A program made the position numbers and the translations under genes. This document shows, in pieces, positions 52,038 through 61,200 of a stretch of 64,000 nt of DNA; the stretch's first letter is position 1, and each line of letters opens with the position of its first letter. Source of the stretch: Weissella confusa (GTDB lineage Bacteria > Bacillota > Bacilli > Lactobacillales > Lactobacillaceae); contig CP168942.1 in assembly GCA_041871065.1 (NCBI GenBank), positions 2,016,501-2,080,500 on the forward strand, in the 5' to 3' direction. The notes beneath the pieces were generated by a model, which was not told where the DNA came from, did no database searches, and saw nothing but the letters and a program-made list of their open reading frames with translations.

Positions 52038-52052
52038 TTGCACGTAGTGTAA
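52038..52052. promoter_or_regulatory. Repressor operator, CI side
   Basis: TTGCAC-GTA-GTGTAA, the same 15-bp design as the Cro-side operator with one change. Further GTGT-rich half sites follow up to 52085. Two operators flanking divergent promoters are the classic lysogeny-switch layout. Confidence 0.65.
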
Positions 52053-52127
52053 ATTAATACAAGTGTTTGTGTTAATTTTGTGTAATTTTTTCGTCAGCTA
52101 CCCTATTAGTTGAAGGAACCGATTGAT

Positions 52128-52493
52128 ATGACTGTATTTGAACGAATAAAAGAAGTTGCAAAAGCAAGAGGAATGAACCTGAAGACGGTGGCCAAAAATG
52201 CAGGCCTGTCAGAAAATGCTCTATACAGGTACAACCAAGGAGTTGAACCAAAATACCCCACGCTTAAAGCCGTTGCGGACGTCCTCGGCGTATCAGTAGA
52301 CTACCTATTAGGTAACACTGATGAGATGCACCCTACCAGCACAGAACCAGAACTACCCAATGATTTAGAGGAAGTTTTGAAGCAGGTTAACCCTGTGATG
52401 TTTGGTGGTGCCGAATTAACAGACGACCAGAGGATGCTCCTATATAACATGGCTAAAGAGATGTCACGCAACAATCAACAAGGTGGTAAGTAA
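52128..52493 (+). CDS. CI-like XRE repressor
   Basis: 121 residues. N-terminal HTH (MNLKTVAKNAGLSENALYRYNQG) followed by VSVDYLLGNTDEM, typical of short phage and ICE repressors that lack a RecA-cleavable domain. I use the ATG (MTVFERIKEV) behind GAAGGAA. With the next gene it forms an ImmR/ImmA-like pair: induction would be by proteolysis. Confidence 0.82.
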   Translation: MTVFERIKEVAKARGMNLKTVAKNAGLSENALYRYNQGVEPKYPTLKAVADVLGVSVDYLLGNTDEMHPTSTEPELPNDLEEVLKQVNPVMFGGAELTDDQRMLLYNMAKEMSRNNQQGGK

Positions 52494-52494
52494 T

Positions 52495-52902
52495 TTGACC
52501 GATGAATTGAGAGAGTTGAGAGACTACCTACTTAGCCTTGCCCGCCGACACGATATTGACGTTGAGGATATGTTATCCACTTCAGGTACACATATGTACG
52601 TCCGCGTGTTCAACAAGATATTTATGAATCCGAATGAAACAAAGGCAACTTATGAATTTGGACTAGCTCACGAACTGGCCCATGCCATTTACGGCGATCC
52701 TAATGGCGAACAGTACTACCCTTTTTCATTGTTGTTCAGAAAGACTGAAGAAAAGATTGCCAACAAGAACGCGATCCGACTGATTTCTGACTTTGTCTAC
52801 CGCGATACGCCACTTGAATGCAGAAATTGGGAACACTTTATTGATATTTTCAACCTACCCAGTTATTTCGAAGGCATTGTAAAGGAAATTATTTACGACT
52901 GA
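52495..52902 (+). CDS. ImmA/IrrE-type metallopeptidase
   Basis: 135 residues from a TTG eight bases after AGGTGG (overlapping the end of the repressor gene); the frame also permits an upstream GTG. The zinc motif HELAH lies in EFGLAHELAHAIYG near residue 60. Family role: cleaves the partner repressor on DNA damage or a cell signal, which releases the element. Adjacent to the repressor, as expected. Confidence 0.82.
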   Translation: MTDELRELRDYLLSLARRHDIDVEDMLSTSGTHMYVRVFNKIFMNPNETKATYEFGLAHELAHAIYGDPNGEQYYPFSLLFRKTEEKIANKNAIRLISDFVYRDTPLECRNWEHFIDIFNLPSYFEGIVKEIIYD

Positions 52903-52951
52903 TGAAACGTCCAGAAAGGATCGACGTTAAAAGCTGAAGGAGAATTAAATA

Positions 52952-53329
52952 ATGAATATTCTAATCGCTATTTTAAGTGTACTAGTTGCTTTGGAGTTCT
53001 TTTTCATTATGTATTTGGAAACATTCGCAACAACTTCATCTCGCACTGCTGAAACTTTCAGAATGTCAAAAGATGATCTTCAAAATGAAAAGGTAAACAC
53101 TCTACTTAAAAATCAAGGTATTTATAACGGTCTTATTGGCGTTGGAATACTTTATTTGTTGATTTTTACGCAAAATTACAACAATAGCTTGTTTGCCATT
53201 ATGCTATACATTATTTTGGTGGCATTATACGGAAGTTTCTCATCAGGAAACAAGTCAATTTTCTTCAAGCAAGGAACTTTGGCCGTCATCGTGGTAGTTT
53301 TGTTGTTAGTTCAAATGATTCTGGGATAA
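52952..53329 (+). CDS. DUF1304-like four-helix membrane protein
   Basis: 125 residues with four hydrophobic helices; the opening LVALEFFFIMYLETFATTSSRTAETFRMSKDDL and the pattern KNQGIYNGLIGVGIL match DUF1304 proteins. It lies between the immunity pair and the integrase, a place where temperate elements carry cargo. Role unknown; exclusion of related phages is a guess. Own ribosome site GAAGGAG. Confidence 0.7.
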   Translation: MNILIAILSVLVALEFFFIMYLETFATTSSRTAETFRMSKDDLQNEKVNTLLKNQGIYNGLIGVGILYLLIFTQNYNNSLFAIMLYIILVALYGSFSSGNKSIFFKQGTLAVIVVVLLLVQMILG

Positions 53330-53441
53330 TTAGCAGGCATTGCTAATCAGGGGTCTGCGCAATATTGCGCCAACCAAATGGGGGTTCGTTAATTTTGACG
53401 ATACCTTAAAAATTGAGGCCCGCCGAAAATTCGGCCACCTC
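53329..53441. repeat. Three tandem palindromes before the integrase gene
   Basis: ATTAGCA-GGCAT-TGCTAAT (53329-53347), GCGCAATATTGCGC (53357-53370) and GAGG-CCC-GCCGAA-AA-TTCGGC-CA-CCTC (53415-53441). None has a clear T run. They may bind regulators of int or act as RNA folds. Confidence 0.45.
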
Positions 53442-53503
53442 TTCACATACTCAAACCTTAATGCCATACATAGAGTTGGCTGCTCGCATGGAAAGGCTTA
53501 ACT

Positions 53504-54652
53504 ATGAGTATTACGAAACAAAAAAACGGCACCTACTCCGTGCGTATCCGTTGGACGGACAAACAGGGCAAGCGCCGTGAAAAGACAAAAACTAAATTTG
53601 AAACTAAAACACTAGCAAAGCATTGGGAACGGCAAGCAACATTGGATGCTGACGCCGGCAAATTTGACGGTGTCACGACTGACTTAACCGTTAATGAACT
53701 TGTTGATATGTATCTGCAAGAATACGTGCGCGGTAAAAGGCTATCAACCACAAGCAAGGTGGCCCGCTCATTTGAAATGTACGTACTCACGCCTAAATGG
53801 TTCGATAACGTTAAAGTGGCCAAACTATCCAAAGTTGAATTACAACGCTGGATTAATTGGTTAGCTGGCCAGTTCTCATCGTACAAACGCAAAGTGGATC
53901 ACTTCAGAAAAGCATTAGATATTGCTGTATCTTATGAACTGCTAGAAAGTAACCCGCTTAATGACGTTCGATACCCTACGGCAGTGTCAAAGCCTGATAG
54001 GTCATATCGAGTTGAATTTTACGATCGCCAGCAACTCCAATCATTCATGCAAGCTGTACAAGACAAGTATGATAATGCTATCAACTATCACAAGTACGCC
54101 TATCTCCGTTTGTTAGCATTTACGGGGATGCGCAATGGTGAGGTTCGTGCGCTTGAATGGTCCGATATTCATTTAGATGGCAATGAGCCACATATTATCG
54201 TTAGCAAGACCACTAGCGAAACAACTGGCCATGGTGTCGTTATTAACCCACCTAAAACAAAGGCGGGCAATCGCAAGGTTATGTTAGACAAAAAAACCGC
54301 CGGCATCCTAAGACACTGGCGGGCTATTCAAGGACAACAAATGATGAAACGTGGTATATCTGCCAATGGCATTGTTTGGACCAACCAGCGACTTGATAAT
54401 CGTATTTCAGGCAATCAACCACGTTCGTGGCTACTATCAGCCATACGTGATACGGACGTCCCTCAAATTAACATTCACGGGTTACGGCACACATATATCA
54501 CACTTGCAGTTCAAGCTGGCATGGATATTAAGACTTTGCAGTCACAAGTTGGACACGATGACGTAAAAACTACCTTAGCAATTTATGCTACCGTCACAGA
54601 TGAAATGCGATCAAAGACGGCCGATATTTTCACTCAGTTAGTCAGCTTTTAA
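53504..54652 (+). CDS. int: Tyrosine-type site-specific integrase
   Basis: 382 residues. The N-terminal arm-binding AP2-like domain (GTYSVRIRWTDKQGKRREKTK) is followed by the SAM-like core-binding domain (LTVNELVDMYLQEYVRGKR) and the catalytic domain. That domain carries the first arginine in GMRNGEVRALEW, HGLRHTYITLAVQ and GHDDVKTTLAIYATV with the nucleophilic tyrosine. It recombines attP with the tRNA-Asn 3' end. It reads toward attR, 100 bp away. All catalytic residues are present, so it may be active. Confidence 0.95.
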   Translation: MSITKQKNGTYSVRIRWTDKQGKRREKTKTKFETKTLAKHWERQATLDADAGKFDGVTTDLTVNELVDMYLQEYVRGKRLSTTSKVARSFEMYVLTPKWFDNVKVAKLSKVELQRWINWLAGQFSSYKRKVDHFRKALDIAVSYELLESNPLNDVRYPTAVSKPDRSYRVEFYDRQQLQSFMQAVQDKYDNAINYHKYAYLRLLAFTGMRNGEVRALEWSDIHLDGNEPHIIVSKTTSETTGHGVVINPPKTKAGNRKVMLDKKTAGILRHWRAIQGQQMMKRGISANGIVWTNQRLDNRISGNQPRSWLLSAIRDTDVPQINIHGLRHTYITLAVQAGMDIKTLQSQVGHDDVKTTLAIYATVTDEMRSKTADIFTQLVSF

Positions 54653-54660
54653 CGACAACT

Positions 54661-54694
54661 GGGGGAGTAACTGGGGGAGTAACTGGGGGAGTGA
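54661..54694 (+). repeat. Right arm-type integrase-binding array
   Basis: Three copies of CTGGGGGAGTRA at an exact 12-bp period, directly after the int stop codon. The same decamer GGGGGAGTAA occurs near attL. Confidence 0.75.
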
Positions 54695-54751
54695 ATAGAA
54701 TTCAATACTTAAAACGCCTATACGACAAGGGTTTCAAGCTGATTGGTCGGT

Positions 54752-54769
54752 TCCCAGCCAGAGCAGTCA
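54752..54769 (+). repeat. attR: right attachment core
   Basis: TCCCAGCCAGAGCAGTCA, identical to the end of the intact tRNA-Asn gene at 19539-19556. Upstream of it the tRNA sequence is not continued, so this is the displaced 3' fragment. Confidence 0.88.
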
Positions 54770-54782
54770 GTAATTTCGCATG

Positions 54783-54812
54783 TAGCGCCGGTTCCGTTTG
54801 GAGCCGGCGCTA
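54783..54812 (+). terminator. Original terminator of tRNA-Asn, displaced by the island
   Basis: TAGCGCCGGTTCC / GGAGCCGGCGCTA with TTTGTTT on the plus strand, 14 bp past the tRNA-end fragment. It would have followed the tRNA gene before integration. Confidence 0.75.
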
Positions 54813-54825
54813 TTTGTTTGCCATA

Positions 54826-54855
54826 TAAAAAAAGATGCGTATCACTACGCATCTC
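54826..54855 (-). terminator. Terminator of the adhesin operon
   Basis: Minus strand AGATGCGTA / TACGCATCT with seven T, 11 nt after the stop of the 1,049-residue adhesin. Convergent with the tRNA terminator. Confidence 0.85.
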
Positions 54856-54866
54856 AATAACTATTT

Positions 54867-57800
54867 CTATCGTCGACGTTGGCGGTAAGCCATGCCGCCA
54901 CTAATAAGCAATAGCACGCCTGGCACAACCCAAAAGATTCGGACGCCTGGTCCACCAACACGTGGGAAGATCGACTTCATCTTTTTCGTCGGTAGGTCTA
55001 CCAACCATTCACCACGTCCGGTGTCGAACTTCAGCTTGTCACCCAGTGGCACACAATCCACCGACATTTCCGCCGGCTCGCCGTTAATACCGCCCGCTGT
55101 AACTTCAAAACAGTAGACCTTTGGATCAACTTCAAACCCAGCCGGTGCTTCAACTTCTTCTAACGTATAAAGCCCCTGACTCAATCCAGGCAACGTTTGG
55201 CCTGATTCACGGGTCGTAAACTCACGGCCGTGACCTGAACTGACACGCGTCAATCGATAAGTAGAACCAGCAAGCGGCTTATCAGGGTCATCCCCGAAGG
55301 CAAACTTGCGGAACACGACGCCGTTAACTTCATTGGCAAAAAGAACCTCATGCACATCTGTCGCAGCACGATGCTTGCTTGTCGGCAAATCCGTTGTCAC
55401 AATACCGTCTGTCACATGAACTTGATACTCATTTTCATCAATCCAATAACCGTGGGCAACACCAGTTTGGCGCAACGTATAGGTTTTGCCATCTGCTAAA
55501 CCTGTCCACAATGTCGTGTGACTACCTGAATTTTGCTTAGCCAATTGCTTACCAGACTCATCAAACAGTTCGAATTCACCACCCAGCAACGTTAGGTCAC
55601 CGGCACGGTTCGTATTCTTAACCGCAAAGGAAATCTGCTTCTCTTCAGCAGGCGCTTCCTCCTTTCCCTTACGTTGGTGGCTCACCACGTTTGATTGCTG
55701 CGTACGGTTCCACAACACGTTATTGAACGTATATGAAACCGCGGCTTGTTGGGTGTAGGTTGCATCAGTCAAATATTCCGCAACCGAATGACGTACGTTA
55801 ACCCCGACTGCCCAGTCTGAGCCGTTAAACATCAACTTACGTACGCCTTCCTTGGTCAACGTCACCTTAACCTTACGATCGTTCACCGTCACCTCATAGT
55901 CGGTGCCGTATACCATTTCAGCACGGGTACCGGTTGTCGTGTCGTCACTCGTTCCCGCCGTATTGTAGACCTTCACGCTATTCTTTAAGGCACCGGCCAA
56001 AATCACCGCATCACCACCGACCTTCGGCAAATTAACCGTTGCTTCAACCGCACTTGGTGATAGCAAGTAATCTTCACCGTTCGCATAAGTCGTTGGGTAT
56101 GTCCAATACCAGAATGGCTTCGTCGCATCTTCAAGCGTTTTGCCATTCAAATCATTCGTATCCTTGTGGACGAATTTATTCACCGATGGCTTATCACGCG
56201 TCCCAACAGTGGTATCAATATCGAATGAGAATTCCTCGTCATTCGGTACGGAGATACTTGAACTCAAGAACGCGCCCCAAACACCGTTGGTCAACGAACC
56301 CATGCGCACTTTCGCCGATGTACCCTCGAGGACAAATGACACAGCCGAACGTTCAAAATTTTCACCGTTCAAATAATCCTGCCAGATGTCATTACCGGTC
56401 TCCCATTGGCTAGCCGCGTCAGTCGTCCCGATGTACTTGTCTTTGTGGTAAGTGATGGTCGCACCTTCAACGGTCACACCCTTGTTTTCGCTTGCACCTG
56501 CCCAGCCGACACCTTCCGCATAGTCATAACGCTTTTCGATGGCTGCATCAGGTCCCCACGGGTTCGTCTTCCGGTTAGCATTCAATGACGCAAACGTCAG
56601 ATATGATATCTTCTTATCCGTCTTTTGCACGTCAATCAAATGCTTGTTTTCAAAATCAACATACTGGAATTCAACTTGGAAATCCGAGAGTTTGTTGTAC
56701 AACAACCCCGAATACAAATTATTCGATAGGTTCAAATACGGATCGGCCGAATCACCCGTTCCGCCAGTATGACCGCCAATGAAGCCCGGAATGAAGTCTG
56801 ACAACGTCACGTAGGCACCCATCAAATGCGTTGTCCATTTCACATCGCCATTATCATCCACGTGCTTGGTTTTGTACGTGCCGACGTATGGGTAGTAAAT
56901 CGTAATTTCACCACGTTTTGCACGACTCGCAACCATCTCAATCACGGAAATCATCACTGAGTAATTCTTACCCGGCGACTGCTCGTTAAACTTCTCGTAG
57001 TAGTACAACCCGTGGTCATTTTCTTCTGAGTTCCACCATGTTTCACCCCACATGTTTGCCAAGTTACTACGCTTGTCTGAGTTCAAACGTTCCTCAATGA
57101 CCAAATAATCATCATCAATCGCATCTTGGTTCAGATAAACTTTCATCTTGCTTGGGTCAGAATACGCATCAGCCTTAATCGTCGCGCTGTAACCCTTCAA
57201 CGTTTCAGTCGGAATCAAATCGTCTGGTCGCGCCAACGTCGCACGCTCATCTTGCTCGTCGTACACCGTCATCTTTTGATCATCGTGCTCCCAATCACTC
57301 GCAAATGGATAAAAAAGCACACCCATGTGGATTTCACGTGGAATATACACGTTTTCGTGTCCATCTGAATAGGTTTCCTCACGTACCGGCGACACAATCA
57401 TCAAACCATATTTCTTGTTAGCAGGTGGTCGTAGCGTAAACTTGAAGACTTGCTTTTCAGTTCGCGCATCAACCCGATAACGATTCTTATCATCCAACTC
57501 AATTAGCTTGTCATTAAGCGTAATGCTTTCTACACTTCCAACACGATCACCATCAACGCCAAATTCAACCGGGAATACCCCAGCTTCCTTATCAGTACCA
57601 AACTTTTGAAAGTTATCTTCTACTTTGTCGAACGTAATCTCGTAATCCATAAAGGCACGACGTTGCGAAACTTTAATCACAAATGGCACACCTTCGTAGT
57701 CGAAGTAATCATAAATCGTTCCAGCGACACTCTTCAGCACGGCCGGCTTCATTGGCGTTGTTGGCTCCAACTCACCTTCACCAGTTAACGTCGGATTATC

Positions 57801-58016
57801 CTCACCCGCACCTACGACATCCGGCAACGACACTTTACCAGTATCTTCAATCGCATCTAGCAGCCCGTTATCAATCTTCACTGGTAGCTCACTGATCAAC
57901 GTATTCTTTGCCTCCGCGTATACAGCCTTGCTAAAGATAACGAGATTTAGTAATAACGGAACCAACAAAATCAGCACACTAAATCGGGTATTAAATTTTC
58001 GCATGCGTCTTGTCAT
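54867..58016 (-). CDS. Large sortase-type surface adhesin with CnaB domain (paralogue 2)
   Basis: 1,049 residues. Signal peptide (residues about 1-35, hydrophobic VLILLVPLLLNLVIFSKAVYA), a large head region, then a CnaB/SpaA-like domain near the C-terminus (DKPLAGSTYRLTRVSSG...GLYTLEEVEAPAGFEV). The sorting signal is IFPRVGGPG, then a hydrophobic helix and YRQRRR. Where LPXTG has threonine this has valine. The stretch SNNLYSGLLY and the region behind it match the neighbouring larger protein, so the two are paralogues. Start: ATG after GGAAGGA. Probably a wall-anchored or pilus-tip adhesin; no sortase gene is nearby. Confidence 0.85.
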   Translation of the reverse strand: MTRRMRKFNTRFSVLILLVPLLLNLVIFSKAVYAEAKNTLISELPVKIDNGLLDAIEDTGKVSLPDVVGAGEDNPTLTGEGELEPTTPMKPAVLKSVAGTIYDYFDYEGVPFVIKVSQRRAFMDYEITFDKVEDNFQKFGTDKEAGVFPVEFGVDGDRVGSVESITLNDKLIELDDKNRYRVDARTEKQVFKFTLRPPANKKYGLMIVSPVREETYSDGHENVYIPREIHMGVLFYPFASDWEHDDQKMTVYDEQDERATLARPDDLIPTETLKGYSATIKADAYSDPSKMKVYLNQDAIDDDYLVIEERLNSDKRSNLANMWGETWWNSEENDHGLYYYEKFNEQSPGKNYSVMISVIEMVASRAKRGEITIYYPYVGTYKTKHVDDNGDVKWTTHLMGAYVTLSDFIPGFIGGHTGGTGDSADPYLNLSNNLYSGLLYNKLSDFQVEFQYVDFENKHLIDVQKTDKKISYLTFASLNANRKTNPWGPDAAIEKRYDYAEGVGWAGASENKGVTVEGATITYHKDKYIGTTDAASQWETGNDIWQDYLNGENFERSAVSFVLEGTSAKVRMGSLTNGVWGAFLSSSISVPNDEEFSFDIDTTVGTRDKPSVNKFVHKDTNDLNGKTLEDATKPFWYWTYPTTYANGEDYLLSPSAVEATVNLPKVGGDAVILAGALKNSVKVYNTAGTSDDTTTGTRAEMVYGTDYEVTVNDRKVKVTLTKEGVRKLMFNGSDWAVGVNVRHSVAEYLTDATYTQQAAVSYTFNNVLWNRTQQSNVVSHQRKGKEEAPAEEKQISFAVKNTNRAGDLTLLGGEFELFDESGKQLAKQNSGSHTTLWTGLADGKTYTLRQTGVAHGYWIDENEYQVHVTDGIVTTDLPTSKHRAATDVHEVLFANEVNGVVFRKFAFGDDPDKPLAGSTYRLTRVSSGHGREFTTRESGQTLPGLSQGLYTLEEVEAPAGFEVDPKVYCFEVTAGGINGEPAEMSVDCVPLGDKLKFDTGRGEWLVDLPTKKMKSIFPRVGGPGVRIFWVVPGVLLLISGGMAYRQRRR

Positions 58017-58135
58017 CACTGCCGTATCCTTCCATTTTCTACTTATCCTATATTACGGACAAGATACAAAATCTATGTGGCTGTCAATTAAAGACTCTTG
58101 GAATTTATCGACGGGTTTATGTCCAAAAACGCAAC

Positions 58136-58175
58136 AGAAAAGCCGGCTGCGAACATTTCTGTTCACAACCGGCTA
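58136..58175 (-). terminator. Terminator between the two adhesin genes
   Basis: Minus strand AGCCGGTTGTGAACA / TGTTCGCAGCCGGCT with TTTC, downstream of the first adhesin. The two genes thus have partly separate transcripts. Confidence 0.75.
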
Positions 58176-58210
58176 TCAAGCACGTCTATTTCAAAATATG
58201 TGTATCAAAA

Positions 58211-61200
58211 TTATTGGTTTTGACGGCGCTTGATGTACCAAGCCGCCCCACCGGCGATCAACATAACGATCAAACCAGCACCAATGTATGCTTGAATTCC
58301 CGTTCCTCCAACACGAGGGAAGATTGGCTTAGCATCGTTAGCAACAACGAAGTCTCCGACCCAAGTGTGAGGATTAGTTGAAGTATCCTCCGCTGCTGGC
58401 AACCACTTCAAGTATGAACCGCCTTCATTAACTTGCAAGAAGTTAACTGGTGCATTCGTATTTGCAGAAGTACCATTCAAGTTGTTCAAGATATCTGCAT
58501 AGTCAAAAGCTGGATCCGTGTACGTATTTTGTGGTACGACAATGAAATAGAAATCATCCTTCATTGCATATCCATCTGGAGACTTTGTCTCACGAACAAC
58601 ATACGTCTTATTGAACTCCAACTTTGCATCTGCCGCAATCGTATGAACGCCATTAGCACCCTCAGTCATCTCAACCCAAGGATTTGGCAATGATGGGTTT
58701 TCTGCATACGCCACAGCATCTGTTTGCAATGCGTATTCAAACTTAGCACCAGCCAAAGGATCGTTATCGCTATCAACCTTGTTCAACTTGAATTGCGTTG
58801 GTACACGCGGATTCTTGATTGACGCAGTCCACTGATCACCGTCTGCTTGTTGCAAACCAATCAAAGCAGCCTTGTCGGCATCAGAATCGCCACTCATCGT
58901 GTGAATATACGTCTTACCATCGCCTTGCAAGTGCTCCGTCACCGTAAAGTGAATGACACCGTTATCATTCGTATAACCACCTGGAACTCCCGTTTCAGTC
59001 AATTCATACTTTCCGATTTGAAGATCATTAAATGTCCAAGTAGAACCATTTGATGATGACGTCCCTGTTACCTCAACTGGCGTATCAAGCTTTTCAAAGA
59101 CAGGCTCATCATTAGCCCATCCCGTCATCTTGTACGTTTGCTTCAATTCAAAAGTTGCTCGGTTAACTTGGTTACCAAGATCATCAATCTTGTGCAACAC
59201 CAAGTCATTGTCATGAAGTGGTAGCAAATGTACGTTGACACGGTTAGTATCAATTCCCTCAGGGTCATTGATACCTGTCATAACTTTCGCAGTGTTGTAC
59301 CAAATCTTTTCTTGCTTGTTTTCAAGAACTTCAGTAGCTGGTACGTGAACATTCAAATTCCAAGCCAAGTTATTACCATCGAAGTCCATGCGATCTCGCC
59401 CAGTCGTTGTAAATTCGACCGTAATCTTTTGATGCTGCTTATCGTCAGAACCCTTCACAGACTCTAGCTTTACCGTGTAATCCGTTCCATACGTAAATGC
59501 TGAACCATTAGTGTTGTACACCACAATATCACTGGGCGTAAACGTTGTCATATTACTTGCATCATTATGACGCAATGTAACACCTGCATCCAACGTATCC
59601 GTCATGACCAATTCAGTTGGCTTAGCAATTGAATCCGTTCCAATACGGTAAGTTGGTTGCATTACCCAATAATCATAATTGAAGTAAATGACATCACCAA
59701 TCGTTTGCGTATTCTTCGTTGCCAAGTTGTTTCCGAACATATTACCGTACTGAATGTTCTTTTCTTCAGTAACCTTCGTAATTGCAGCGTTCACAGCCGT
59801 CTCACGAGCGGCAACATAATCAGCGTATGACTTATACTCTCCTGAATTAGGGTCGTATGCTGGGAATGATGCTCGAGCCTCCGTAATTGCCGCTTGGACA
59901 TCTGCATTGCCATTGGCAGAATTCAATTGACCAACCGCATTATTGTAATTCATGGCATTTGGATCAGTCGTCTCCAATTGATCGTCTGTAACCATCTTAC
60001 GAGGTGCTTCCAATTGCAATGGGTTAATAGATGCCAAAGTCATTGTTTGCCAAGTGTTACCCGTTCCAGTATACAAACGGAACGTGAATTGCTTTCCAGT
60101 AATTGGGTAACTCAACGCTCCAAAAGGGAACGTTGTGTCACCAATCTTGTCACGCCAGTTAGGAAAACTGTAATTATCATTCGTATAATTACCGTGACCT
60201 TGTGAGAACCACTTGCCGTTGCTATCTTGCTTCATAACTGTGCGACCTTGTGAGTCCTTTCCAGCTACGGCAGTGTCACGATCTGTCCTAGTTGGATTTG
60301 CACCAATTGAGCTAAGCTTATCAACAGACTCAGCATACGTTGATGAATTAATTTGGGTGCTTCCAGTTTCAGTCCAAAGGAATCCTCCTGAACCATCTCC
60401 GAAGTTGTTCAATGAGTCAAATGTCATCGACGCCCCAACTGCACTATCTACGTCAATCAAACGCGTAAACGTGCTACCAGACGCTGATGTCGTCACTTCA
60501 TAGAATTGTAATTGGATATCAAGTGAGTCGATTCCTTGATATAACAAGCCTGAATACAAGTTATTTGGAATATCAATAAATCTTTGTTGTCCAATTTGAT
60601 TGTGTTGTTGTGTAACTGGCACAATGTTTCCAATAGACATCGTTGCACCCATCGTCACACGATCACCATTCGCATTAATATACTCACCGACATTGTCATA
60701 CACGATTGTAAACGCCGCACCAGACATTGCAGCAGTATCGCGGAATTCAATCATATATGATGATTCGTTTGCACTGCCACCTCCAGCTACCATTTCGTAT
60801 TGTGAGTGGTAGTGAGAACGCACATACGTTGGATCCGGGTTAGGATTTCCCGCGTCAATCTTTCCTGCCGTCTCGTTGAACTTGGCATAAATATTTACAC
60901 CGTAGTTATTATTAAAATATGTCTCTCCGTTTGTGTGATATGCATCATTCGCAATAGTACGGTTTGACCAAATTTGGAAGTTATTCGGATTTGTATTTCC
61001 ATCTGTACCAGCAGTTGTTCGTGCCGCTGTGTCAATGTACACAGATTGAATGTCCGTATCTGGAACAACAGAATTTTGCAAACTGTTATTCAAAGTTACC
61101 GCTGGATCAGTTCCCGTTACCAATCCGTTAGGTGAATTGGGAATCGGTGCAACCTTAACTTCCTTACCGGCTGTCTTTTCTTCCTTAACTTCTGCTGTCT

